A stretch of DNA of 64,000 nt from Cenococcum geophilum 1.58 (lineage: Eukaryota > Ascomycota > Dothideomycetes > Gloniales > Gloniaceae). The number at the start of each line of letters is the position of its first letter. Position 1 is the stretch's first letter. Shown in pieces: positions 26,201-35,586 of the stretch. Under the pieces are notes generated by a model, which worked only from the letters and a program-made list of their open reading frames with translations, made no database searches and was not told the DNA's origin. Where the stretch lies: the NCBI GenBank assembly GCA_001692895.1, contig KV748181.1, forward strand, positions 2,485,640-2,549,639. The letters run 5' to 3'. Made by a program: the position numbers and the translations under genes.

Positions 26201-27592
26201 CCTTATAATACTTTAAGGGTGTTATAAATAGGGAAATGTATTTAAGGTATTTGCCTATTTATATCTTTATAAGAGAGTAGTATATTAGTTCGCCGTATAT
26301 TAAAGGCTTGCCATTAAAGCCTTATAGGCCTTAGGGCTTATTAAATTTCTTTAAATTTAAGCGTTAAGTTTTCGCGTAGTTTATATTAATAAAGCCTATA
26401 CTAGTAGCTCCGCTATCTATAAGAATTTATACTTTCTTCTATTTTCTAAGTATTTAAATTTCGCCGAGTATATTAAGGGAGTTATGTTATATATTAGCGC
26501 TAGAAGAGCCTAGACATTTATACTCTTCCACTTCTTATCCTAAGGCGCGACTTAGCCCTAGGACGATTTATTTTTTAAATTAACTAAAGGTAAGACGCTT
26601 TATAGCAACTAAGTATAATTTATAGAATAAGTGCAACTTAAGGACTAAGAGGAGCTACGGCGGACCTTTTTAAAAGGGTAAGTTTAGCAATTTCTTTAAA
26701 TATGTCCCTTTTTACTATATCTAAAGCATTCTCTATTTACGGCTTGTGTTTTTTATTTATTGGTTCCTAAGGGTATATAGAATTAGGTAGTATTAAGGTC
26801 CATAGGGTTATATATAGGGCTTTTAGGTCTTAAAGACGGATCGCGCTTTAGGGTATATACCGGTTTTATAGAAACTCTAGCGGCTTCATTCTAATCTAGT
26901 TTATTAATAAGGTCTAAAAATTCCAAAAAGAAGCTAGTAAAGTCTTGGTTCTATTATTATAGGTTTTTAAGTTTAGTAATAGCTGTATATTTACGGCTGG
27001 CGTTATTATACGTTTATTCTAGTAGAGAGATAAAGATTTTAAAATTAATAAAGGTGCTATTATAGAAGAATAGGTCTATAGTTTATATAGCGTCTTTACT
27101 TAACTAAGATATTCTATAGCTAATCTTGCTAGCTTTAGTAGGGTATTAGTTATAGTTTATTAAAAGTTTAAGACGGAGCTTAGTTATAAAGGGACGTAGG
27201 TTATTTTAATTTTTATTAAACATTAGAGGGTTAGGGAGCTTTTTAAATTTTATAGTAAGTACTAGGTTTATTATAAGTACGGGTTAAGCTGCCGTTATTA
27301 GTTTAGGTTTTGTATTTAATAGGTTAGGTTTATATATAGTTATTTTAATTTCGTTTATAGGTGTTACTATTAGGGTCTCTAATGTAAGTACTTTAGCGTT
27401 ATAGAGTTCTTTATATATTACTTTAATTAATTACTAATACTAAGCTTCTAGTATAGTTTATTACTAGGCTAAGGCATCTATAAAGGATTATTATATTATA
27501 GTTATTTGTTCCCTAACTAGGGCTATAATAGTTAACGTAGCGGATTTAAGTTCATTTACTATTTTAAGGGTATTAGTATTAATATAATGTAA

Positions 27593-27897
27593 TATAAGGG
27601 CGCGGAGAGACTTTAGGGAAGATTTAAAGGAATAATATAAATTCTATTTAAATCTAAGGGTATATAGTTCTCGCTAAGAACAAGACGTTGCGTAAAGAAG
27701 AGAAGGGAATAGTAAGAGAATTATATAATTAAATAGTTAGGGGCTTAATGGTCAATGCGTGCGTATATACGCACCCGGTCTTTAATAGACTTTAGTAGAA
27801 TTTAATTAATCTAGTAGAATTTGGTTAAAGCGTCGGAATTTATCTATTAAGTGTTTCACCAAGACATTCCTACTGTAACTGGGCTAGTCCCGTTACA
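27593..27897 (-). repeat. 5' LTR of Gypsy B
   Basis: This 305-bp partner of 16236-16540 retains more CpA/TpG than that copy. It ends tcccgttaca on plus. Confidence 0.92.
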
Positions 27898-28712
27898 TTA
27901 GGCGTAGTATATTATTATACCGTTTATTAATAACGTTTATATAGGTATTAAGGGCTCCTAGTAGGTCTACGCCTATTAGGGAGGTTTTTAGTTTAAGGCT
28001 TAGGGATTTAATAAGGCTATTAATTAGTACGGAGTTGTTCTAGCCTGTTTCCCTTATATAATGGTTAAATTTAGAAAAGTATACTAGGAAACTCTTCGTT
28101 CCTTAAGCTATATAGTTTATCTTTTTTTAAGCAGTAGCTTAGCGGTTTGGATTACTATATATAGCTTTAAGAAGTATAACTAGGCTTTATACTAAGTTTA
28201 CTTAGAGGGGTTTAATAAGGTTAGCTACCTCTCCTCTTAATTAATTTAGGGCGTAATAGAGTTGGTTAGCTTTAGTTAGGTAATAGTTAGCGTTACTAGC
28301 TAGCTTAAAAATAATTAAAGCTCTTCCTGTTTACTAGTAAATACTAAAGGGTTAGGTAATCGTTTAAATTATTACAATATAGTAATTAGTTCAAGGTAAA
28401 TAGCTATTATAGGTTTAGGGCTTACGTCTTATATATTTATCTCTAGAAATAGTGTTTAGTCTTAGGGCCCTAATATAGGCATTTTAAGAGTGTAGATTTC
28501 TTCTTAGAGGTCCTTAATTAGTTACTAGTGTTATAGTTCTTATTCGGCTTATTATTAATTTAAAGTGACTTAGTTTTATATAAGAGCGTCTATAAAAGGC
28601 TTCTATATCTCTGCTAGTTATTTTTAAAGTATAGATATAATGCCGGCGGCCATTATAGGGGCTTTAGGGTTGTTTTATATTATAGAGGCAGTATATAAAG
28701 TTAATATAATAT
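27898..28712 (-). mobile_element. Gypsy element A, middle piece (gag)
   Basis: This continues A beyond B. The minus strand carries gag-like text, including a segment equivalent to PNPLVFTSKQEEL and the following low-complexity helical region typical of Gypsy capsid N-termini. The probable gag start is near 28690-28650. The piece stops where the TRIM element is inserted (duplication aatat at 28708-28712). It is eroded with many breaks. Confidence 0.75.
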
Positions 28713-28906
28713 TGTCGGAATATATGGACAGGAGTATATGGGCAGACGTTACGTGGTCGTGTATCTGATTAGTCATCCTTATGGTGACTTATCAGCCCCC
28801 TACTTAGGCACCGCGATCCTTATGATCCTCTGCTTTCGATACCTATTAGACAAGAATTAATTTATTAGTTAATAGGCTATACAAGTGCACTTAGGTGATA
28901 CCGATA
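28713..28906 (+). repeat. 5' LTR of the TRIM element
   Basis: This 194-bp LTR is nearly identical to 30103-30296. The few differences are transitions. Confidence 0.93.
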
Positions 28907-29736
28907 TTGATCAATGGTTAACCTCACCGGTTGGCTATAGAGCAATAAGGTTCACTGCCGCCCTAACAGCTTTGTTTGAAAGCAGCACTCTAGTACCTAG
29001 CAGTAAAACTAAACCAGCAGCTCCGGCAGCATCCTACAACCCAGCAGTTACGAATCTGCAAATTAATCCCCAGTACGACCTCTTTACTGAGTGCCAGTAC
29101 CCCTAGCATAACAGCACCGAACATCTAATAGCCCTTGGGCAGTACCCCAGCAGCTACCTTAGTAGCTACCCCAGCAGTACTACGGCAGCGCTCTAGCCGT
29201 ACATAGTATACTAGCTTTTACAGTACCCAATATCCAACTACCCAACTGCTTTACGCAGTACCCTAGCGTAGCTACGCAACCCAGCAGCAAACCACCCCCT
29301 AGTACGCGTCTTAGCATACAAATCAATATCTAATAGCCTTGTGCAGTACTCCAGCGTCACAGCAACCTAGCAGCGTTAGTAGCACCCAGCACCTAACAAC
29401 CTAGCGGCATCAGCAGCACTAAAATACCCAGCTACCTTAGACTTGCGGAAAACCAGTAACAGAAGTGTTACTGAGTACTGGGAGATACTAAGTTACGTCT
29501 ATTACGCAGAACAACCACGTTTACGAAGATTTAGTCGAGTACTTTAGGTCAGAAGTGTCACTGAACCTAGGGTCCTAAGTTAACGTCTGAAACGTGCTCC
29601 CCTCTACCTACAATCCCGACACTATCTGCTACCTTCCTTGCAGATCTGCCACGTCGAACACCACGTCTAACAGCGCGCCTATAACGCCAGCGCGCTCCCT
29701 ACCCTCTACCCTCTTAAATCTGCCGGCGTCTGCGGC

Positions 29737-29790
29737 AAAGAAAGAACTGCTAGTATTAGAATATATAGATAGAGGTTACGTGTCTACTAA
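29737..29790 (+). repeat. Vestigial polypurine tract plus LTR start inside the TRIM
   Basis: The block aaagaaagaactgctag followed by tattagaatatatagata matches the sequence entering the 3' LTR at 30086-30125. It is an internal remnant of a former LTR boundary about 350 bp upstream of the present one. Confidence 0.65.
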
Positions 29791-29914
29791 CTAAACGATC
29801 GTGCCAATATGCCTGTGATCTACCAACCGACTGATAGACAAGCTCTATGCTTAACCACTATTACTACCGCCGCTAGTACCGTACTACTACCCAAACGAAC
29901 AGACCCTCTACTGC

Positions 29915-30012
29915 TCCTGCCTGCAGTAACACAATTGACTTCTACTGCTCTACCTGCAGTAATACAATTGACAACTGCTGCTCCGCCTGCAGTACCACTA
30001 TTAACCCCTGCT
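29915..30012 (+). repeat. Three imperfect 33-bp tandem repeats
   Basis: The units share TGCAGTAA(C/T)ACAATTGAC and CTGCTC words. In the short open frame 29809-30027 they give a repeated PAV-QLT-TA peptide. This is a local tandem duplication inside the TRIM interior. Confidence 0.7.
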
Positions 30013-30102
30013 GCCTTCCACCTCTAGCTAAACCGATACCTTGCTGCCGTGCTGCCTTGCTGCCTTCCTATAGCACCACAAGCATAAAGAAAGAACTGCC
30101 AG

Positions 30103-30296
30103 TGTTGGAATATATGGACAGGAGTATATGGGCAGACGTTACGTGGTCGTGTATCTGATTAGTCATCCTTATGGTGACTCATCAGCCCCCTACTTAGGCA
30201 CCGCGATCCTTATGATCCTCTGCTTTCGATACCTATTAGACAAGAATCAATTCATCAGTTAATAGGCCATACAAGTGCACTTAGGTGATACCGACA
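30103..30296 (+). repeat. 3' LTR of the TRIM element
   Basis: This 194-bp LTR is preceded by the purine-rich stretch ataaagaaagaactgccag, a plausible polypurine tract, which supports the plus orientation. Confidence 0.93.
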
Positions 30297-30672
30297 AATA
30301 TAGTATTACAGAGTAAGTATAAGCGGCGATAATATATAGCAAGGTAGATATTATTAAGCTATATATATAAACTATATAAAACGTTAAAACGTTATATAAG
30401 GAAAGAAGGTAAGAAAATAGAAAAAAAGGGTATATATTATAGACTTAGTTGCTTAGTTAATATATATACGGAGTAGAATAGGATTTAGGTAGTAGTCCTA
30501 GCAGAACTTAGCAGGATTTAGTAAAAATTAGTAAAACTTAGTAGAATATAGCAGAATACGGCAAATTGCCGTCAGATTGCCATTAGATTGCTATGTTATA
30601 GTCAGTCTCTAGTTGTTAAGTCGGTGGAAATAGGTGGACGTGTATAAGGTGTTATAGGGGTGTCCTATAACA
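30297..30672 (-). mobile_element. Gypsy element A, right piece (5' LTR and leader)
   Basis: The right end is tcctataaca (30663-30672), giving TGTTATAGGACACCCC as the minus-strand LTR start. The inner edge is probably near 30305 (tattacag), close to the TRIM insertion point, for an LTR of roughly 370 bp. It contains short repeats of ttagtaaaa/ttagcagga type and the motif ggcaaattgccg (30560-30571), also present in G6. The partner LTR is outside the window, so the inner edge is uncertain. Confidence 0.6.
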
Positions 30673-32030
30673 AAGGCAAGTAATTTCTTTATATATTAAT
30701 ACCATTTTATACGCTATCTGTTAAGCACCTTTAATAAGCTATATAACCTTTTTATTAATAGAGCTTGCTAGTAACCTATAGTAATTTTTAATTTTATTAT
30801 AAACTAGCGTTAATTACACCTTTATTTTATAAGTGTTATATAATATCTTTAGTTTTTAGGCGGTACGCTATTATATAGGTAATATTAGCGTACACAGCCG
30901 TATATTAAGCTTTAATATTATAATATTTAAATTAAGTAGAACTAGTTTAGCACCTCTAAAGCCTATATAGATATTATTCTCTATAAAGGCTTTATTATAA
31001 GCCGCTTTAAAAGCTAATAAAAAGTCTTTTTTAGTAATATATATAATGCGATTACGTACTAAGGCTAAAATCCTATTACTATATACATGTTCTAATAGCA
31101 AGAAGTAGATAATATTAAGTAGTTATAGTAGGTGTAATAAATATAGGGGCATATAAAGAGTAATAATATTCTTCTTCTTATAAAGATTCTAGAATTAGAT
31201 TAAGTAATAGCTTTTATACCTATTAATAATAAAGAGCCTATAGGCTCTAACTTAATAGCGACTTAAATATATATTAAAGTAGTATAGCTAGTTAACTATA
31301 AGCTCGTTATTAGTTTAGCTAATAGGGCTAACTATAATAACCTATTTGCGAGGTAGATTATTATACTAGGTTAAAATAAGGACCTTACCTATAAAAATAA
31401 GAAAGGGTAAAATACGCCTCCCTATTAACCTAACGCCTTATATTAAGGTAACCTACTCCTAATTACTAGGCTATATTTTCTTCTATCTACTAGGTTTCTT
31501 TAAGCCTATAATAATAAGCTAAGGCGTAATTTTACCCATTATAAACCTAGACTTATTAAAATTATAGGTATCTTTATCTTAGGATACTATACTTATCTTT
31601 AATTAATTAAATAAGTATAAACTAGGGGCTAATAACCACTAGGTCCTTATAGGCGGCCCACTAATAATTATATAGGCGGGTTTATTTAGTTTTAAGCTTA
31701 GGTATACGCTTAATAAAGTAGTTAACCTAATTCTTATTAACCAACTAATAGCCCCGCTCCTCTAGTAGTTTATTAGCTATATCTTATATATTATCCTTTA
31801 AGGGCGGTACGCTGTATAAACTATTGTTAAGTATACGCTATATAACCATCTGCTCTTTTAAGGGAGTTAGTTATTTTAAGTTTAGGTTATAGTTACGTTA
31901 AGAGCGTCGTCTATTACGTTAGTAGGATAGCGTATTTTTAGGTACTAATTTTAGATAAGCTTAAAGTAGTAATAGCAAGCTGTAATAAGCCTTTAGTATA
32001 TATAAATTAGGTGTTACGTTATAGAGGCAT
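30673..32030 (-). pseudogene. Fot1/pogo-type DDE transposase, dead by RIP
   Basis: This is a Tc1/mariner-superfamily DNA transposon of the fungal Fot1/pogo group on minus. From an ATG at about 32028-32030 leftward it shows a CENP-B-like helix-turn-helix region with text KLLEERG and YFIKRIPKLK (about 31900-31690). The DDE domain follows (about 31620-31100), then a C-terminal part that is still open at 30871-31101 (FLLAFKAAYNKAFIENN, GFRGAKLVLLN). Family members carry three catalytic Asp. Here all three positions read Asn: 31555-31557 (family FDE, here FNK), 31222-31224 (IID, here IIN) and 31114-31116 (PLD, here LLN), each explicable by G-to-A at TpG. Further stops of the TAG/TAA type are present. 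I could not identify terminal inverted repeats; the 3' end is probably cut by Gypsy A at 30672. Confidence 0.85.
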
Positions 32031-32195
32031 TATATATTATTGTTAAGGTGTTATATCGCCAGCGTTCCGATTTCGCTTAGTAGGGAATTGCGCTCGGTAG
32101 TGAAACACGTTATAGGTATTAGTCTTTTTTTTATTAAATATATTATAGGAAAATTAAACTAGCTATCCTCCTAAGGGGATTAGTAGGGATTTAAA
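32031..32195. other. Unassigned sequence beside the pogo fossil
   Basis: This mixed stretch includes a more GC-rich block (about 32060-32105, containing gccagcgttccgatttcgct) and a T-run near 32128. It is probably the 5' flank or terminal part of the DNA transposon, but no inverted-repeat partner is visible. No gene is seen. Confidence 0.35.
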
Positions 32196-32424
32196 TATAA
32201 AGTAAGGATATATATATAAGGAGTCCAATTAATAAAATAATAAGGTATATTATATAGATAGACAAATCCTTAAGAAAAAAGGAGAAGTCTATATACAAGG
32301 TGAGGAAAGGTTTTCCTTAGGCATGTATAGAGTACGTACCTTATAGGCAAGTCACCCTTAGGTCGCCCCTAGGTCGCCTATACCTTGCGGCTATATAACT
32401 ATCTACTTAGGTTTTACCTAATAA
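32196..32424 (-). repeat. LTR of the G1 family, opposite orientation
   Basis: Its reverse complement matches the G1 LTR (12822-13044) along its length, starting tattaggtaaaacctaag and ending ccttactttata. There is no internal region to its left and no clear target-site duplication. It is either a solo LTR with eroded flanks or the end of a truncated element. Differences from the G1 copy are mostly transitions plus small length changes. Confidence 0.75.
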
Positions 32425-32554
32425 TATCGTCCCTTAATATATAGGCTAGCTAGCTAAATAAAGTAGAATATATAAGTAAAAGAGATTAATATTTATATAT
32501 ACTAATAGCTATAATTATAGCTACTAGGTTAGTCCCGTTATAGCTAATTTTAAA
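32425..32554. other. AT-rich junction with an LTR-end-like scrap
   Basis: This is RIP-like AT-rich DNA between the LTR and the host island. The stretch 32520-32541 (ending gttagtcccgttata) resembles the plus-strand right terminus of the Gypsy B LTR. No gene is seen. Confidence 0.35.
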
Positions 32555-32738
32555 AAAAACCGCCCAGTTCACAGTAAACGTGCGCCTATAATCTCCCAGA
32601 CGCTTTGTAGAGGAATTTTTGGGCCACGTGGAGCTAAGGATTAGTAAGAAGTTATGCAAAGGGGCGGGCCTACCAATCATCTACGAAGCGGCTGAGGCAC
32701 CTGAGATAAGCCTGTACTCTGCCCATGAACCACTGAGG
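32555..32738 (+). promoter_or_regulatory. Probable promoter/5' region of the IMPACT-family gene
   Basis: Normal-composition sequence begins abruptly near 32555. It contains an E-box palindrome CCACGTGG (32624-32631), a GC-rich box ggggcgggcc (32661-32670) and a CCAAT word (32673-32677), 60-115 bp before the ATG. The reading frame stays open upstream to about 32619, but no ATG precedes 32739 in that frame. The regulatory roles are inferred from the words alone. Confidence 0.45.
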
Positions 32739-33479
32739 ATGTCGCGGAAGCGTACACTTTCACCTTCGCCACCACCTTCAGCGTCTCTTCCGCTAGAGAT
32801 CTTCCGCTCGGCACCGATTAAAGACCGCTCATCTATTTTTGTGGGGGCGTATTCTCTTTCTCTGTCTGCTAAGGCCCTCCAGGGATTACCTGACTTTAAA
32901 AGCGCGTCGCACCGTACAGCAGCATGGCGTAGACCATCACGCCAACGATCCCTTCTTCCAGGTGCCGAAACCTTATATGACACAGGACGCGATGATGATG
33001 GAGAGCGGTACGCTGGAAAAAGGCTTGAGAAGGTGCTTGAGGAGATGAATGTAGAGGGATCTGTGGTTGTTGCTAGATGGTATGGTGGGACTTTGCTGGG
33101 GCCTGTCAGATTCACGCATATTGAAACTTGTGCAAAGGAGGCGATCCGAAAATGGAAAGCTGCAGCGACGGAAGCCGGCAGGGAGGAAGTGCAGAAACGG
33201 CAGAAGATTCAGGATGATGTGAAACGAGGCCATTTTGAAGAATCATTGAGGGAGAGAGATCAAAGTATATTCGTTCTAAGAGGCCTACTTGCTGAGAAGA
33301 GTAGGGGATTAGGGAACTCCGGAACGGTTGTTGAAACGGCACCACCTACTCCGAAGAAGCCAGTGGACTACAGTAGCATGCCCATCGAGGCTCTGAGAAG
33401 ACTAGACAAAGCCCGAGATGCTACCATTGCTTTTATTCTCAAAGAGATCGACGAAGTTGAGGAACACCAAAAAGCCTGA
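32739..33479 (+). CDS. IMPACT N-terminal (UPF0029/YIH1-like) domain protein
   Basis: The protein is 246 aa from ATG 32739 (MSRKRTLSPSP...) to TGA 33477-33479. Residues 26-145 are a well-preserved IMPACT/UPF0029 domain: DRSSIFVGAY (29-38), a Ser/Arg-rich ASHRTAAWRRPSRQR (56-70), the DDDGER signature (85-90) and the family pattern GSVVVARWYGGTLLGPVRF (107-125). The family includes yeast YIH1 and mammalian IMPACT, which bind GCN1 and restrain the GCN2 kinase, and bacterial YigZ. This copy has the domain without an RWD module, so a GCN1/GCN2 role is not implied. A charged, helical segment (140-180) and a C-terminal DKARDATIAFILKEIDEVEE helix follow. The start was chosen because it is the first ATG, follows promoter-like words and begins in the basic/Pro-rich tail usual for fungal homologues; upstream there is only a TTG. 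The C-terminus may be shortened, because coding-like sequence continues downstream in another frame. It is the only normal-composition host gene here, flanked by transposons on both sides. Confidence 0.9.
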   Translation: MSRKRTLSPSPPPSASLPLEIFRSAPIKDRSSIFVGAYSLSLSAKALQGLPDFKSASHRTAAWRRPSRQRSLLPGAETLYDTGRDDDGERYAGKRLEKVLEEMNVEGSVVVARWYGGTLLGPVRFTHIETCAKEAIRKWKAAATEAGREEVQKRQKIQDDVKRGHFEESLRERDQSIFVLRGLLAEKSRGLGNSGTVVETAPPTPKKPVDYSSMPIEALRRLDKARDATIAFILKEIDEVEEHQKA

Positions 33480-33489
33480 AAAGGCTTGA

Positions 33490-33741
33490 AGACAGGGGGA
33501 TTACTGTGACCCTTCCACTGAACATGATGCACGCGAGGAGACATCGCAGCATCCGTCCAAAGTTGAGGACCGCTTGTCGGGACCAACATTGGAACGGAAG
33601 CCTCAAGCTCAAAAACTACAAGCTTCGGGAAACGATAGCAGCTTTTCACGGGCCGAGTCTAATATAGACCTGGCTGAGAACACAGTAATTGCGATGACTT
33701 TAGCACTCTTAACATCCAATCAGCGACTGGGATTTTCGTAG
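33490..33741 (+). pseudogene. Coding-like tail of the IMPACT gene in a shifted frame
   Basis: After the stop at 33477-33479, an open stretch in the frame shifted by one base runs to TAG 33739-33741. It has protein-like composition (DPSTEHDAREETSQHPSK, then LAENTVIAMTLALLTSNQ). In that frame a TGA at 33487-33489 separates it from the main ORF. It could be the original C-terminal extension lost by a small indel plus a CGA-to-TGA change, or a 3' exon. No intron of acceptable length with clear GT...AG borders is visible, so decay is favoured. The composition is un-RIPed. Confidence 0.5.
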
Positions 33742-33827
33742 TTATTTTCATGAAACTCATCACGATCGAGTCACGCGTTATTCATCGCACGTATACCTCG
33801 ATGGGAGATTTTAGCTGTAATTAGTGT
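33742..33827. other. 3' flank of the host gene
   Basis: This is normal-composition sequence without a recognisable gene or clear polyadenylation signal. It ends where the Copia C2 LTR starts at about 33828. Confidence 0.5.
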
Positions 33828-35566
33828 TGTCGATTCAGGTTAGATTTAGCCTATTACCTATTACCCTATCCTTGTTCCTATTCCCGTTGTACTACTACCC
33901 CCTGTTCCTGTTACGAACCCCCCCCCCCCCCCCCCCTAATTTCCCCTTATTACCTGCACCTACCCTATATATAAATAGTTTCTTTTCTTTATAGTCTAAA
34001 TAGATAGAGTCCTTATTCTTTTCTTATAATCGGTACATAGACTACTAATTAGCAGTTATAAGCCTAGGTGACTCGCTGTATTATACCTGTTTAACTAATT
34101 AATATAATTAATATAATTAATTATACCCCTTATTAAATCCTTCGTTCATCTTTATAAGCACTTTTTAATATAACTTTTTAACCTACCTAAGTTGTTACTA
34201 TAAAGGTAATATTATTGAACTAAGCTAATTAAGACAAATAGATTAACCTTATTAGGCTTTAGGCTTAAATAGAAGACGTATAGAAATACGTTAACCCCTT
34301 AACTAAATGGGATAAGTTACCTTAACTAATTAAACTAGTCTCTCCTAGACCTTAAGATATAAAGCTAGGAATAACCTCTTATACAGCTCTCTCTAAGGAT
34401 AAGAAGGACAAGCTTTAAATTCTCTATAAGAGATATAAGATAGTAAAGAAGAAATATAAAAAGTAGAAAATAGCTTTAACCTCTCTACAAAGCTATATTA
34501 TTAGTATAGTAGCTAAGAACCTTAATATCTATATACTAGGTATTAACTTAGTATATAATACCCTAGTGGCTCTTAAGGAGAGGGTTGCCTCTACTAATAT
34601 AATACGTTAGCTCTACCTATCTACTTAATATACTAAGGTTAAAATGGGCCTAAAGAACTAGAACTTTAAGGCTTAGCTATAGCAATAGGAGAAGATATAT
34701 AACGACTATTAAAAGATTAAACTGCTAGACGTATAAGGCGACTAAGTAATTAGAGACTTTCTAATAGCGGTAGAGCTAGTATTACTAAATTAGACCTTAA
34801 GATAGAGGGTTAAATTTAATAAATATAACTAGGCTAATAACTACGTAATATCTATATATTAGATCTATTAATAACTAAAGACTACCTAAAAGAAAAAAGA
34901 TTAGCTTAGAACTAATACAGTAGGCTTTTAGGTCAAGTTAATTAACAAAACTCCTAAGGATAGGGCTCCTAGAACTATACTATCTAGGATATTATAAAAG
35001 AAAAGCACCCTATTATGCCACTATGGAGCTGTTTACTAGTTTTAAGATTATCCTTATATTAATTAATCGGTTTAATTAAAGGACTAAAAATTATATAAAG
35101 CTACAGCTATAAAAGTTAAGGAAAGGATTATAACCGTATTAGATTAGACTAAGCTAAAAATTAAAAAGATAAGATTTTAGGTTTTAAGTAAGGAAGCTTT
35201 AAAAAAGGAAGCTATATAGAGCCTAGATGGAAATTAAAAGGAAGAAAATAATATCTTTACTATATATTAAATAAGCGCCTATAAGGTAGGCACTAATTAT
35301 AAGCTATATAATAGCGTAGTTCTTAATAGCGGAACCACTATATACATTATTAACAATTAATTAAGATTTATTAACGAGCTTTAACTAAGTAATAACTTTA
35401 TATATACCGGAGCGGGCATAAATCCAATTAAGGGCGTAGGGATAGAGGTAATTACTATCTAGACGCTATTAGGTTTTAGAAAAATCTTCTTAGCTAATAT
35501 AGTATATATATTAGCTTTTTATACAAATTTAGCCTACCTAAAGAGGTTTAATAATAATAATATATA
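33828..35566 (+). mobile_element. Copia element C2, left piece (LTR, gag, protease)
   Basis: This is a plus-strand Copia fossil. A probable 5' LTR lies at 33828-34037 (tgtcgatt...aatcggtaca) and includes an uninterrupted run of 19 C (33918-33936). Gag is at about 34240-35100, with a knuckle-like region near 35030-35080. Protease is near 35320-35500, recognised from VVLNSGTTIYIINNQ and the following AGINPIKGVGIEV. The piece stops at 35566, where the LINE is inserted, and the same element resumes at 50984. It is heavily eroded with many breaks. It lies directly against the host gene island. Confidence 0.78.
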
Positions 35567-35586
35567 ATAATTTATTGCTTAACATC

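Larger units (their letters stand above)
16236..27897 (-). mobile_element. Gypsy element B, full length with LTRs, interrupted by Copia C1
   Basis: This minus-strand Gypsy has 305-bp LTRs at 16236-16540 and 27593-27897 and a ttagg target-site duplication (16231-16235 and 27898-27902). It is about 5.8 kb once C1 is excluded. Reading right to left, gag is at about 27560-26600 and protease about 26500-26300. RT is at about 25560-24950 (KNGPSVF, LVMLFSIKN), RNase H about 24950-24400 and integrase about 24350-23210. The integrase end and a chromodomain lie beyond C1 at about 17345-16900. The 3' non-coding part (16541-16900) has a polypurine tract next to the LTR (plus-strand gtacccccctttta), a hairpin and a near-palindrome. 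It is structurally whole but heavily RIP-eroded with many breaks. It is younger than A and older than C1. Confidence 0.9.
28713..30296 (+). mobile_element. TRIM-like non-autonomous LTR element, little RIP
   Basis: This 1,584-bp element has 194-bp LTRs (28713-28906 and 30103-30296) and an aatat target-site duplication (28708-28712, 30297-30301). The LTRs start tgt(c/t)ggaatatatgg and end gataccga(t/c)a. The internal part (28907-30102) encodes no recognisable retrotransposon domain. Two short open frames (28885-29106 and 29809-30027) look incidental; the first overlaps the LTR. The interior is rich in CAG/CAGTA words and has a 33-bp tandem repeat. A leader stretch near 29495-29535 (tctattacgcagaa...) matches the C1 leader at 17730-17760, suggesting mobilisation by a C1-like Copia. 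It has normal CpA/TpG content, so it is probably young. It looks structurally whole for a non-autonomous element. Confidence 0.88.

Noticed and set aside
28885-29106. 73-aa open frame at the start of the TRIM interior
   Set aside because: It overlaps the 5' LTR, has no domain, and lies in an element whose interior otherwise lacks coding structure. It is most likely incidental.
32681-33649. Several minus-strand and alternative frames over the IMPACT gene
   Set aside because: These are shadows of the real coding frame. None carries a recognisable domain or a plausible start context.
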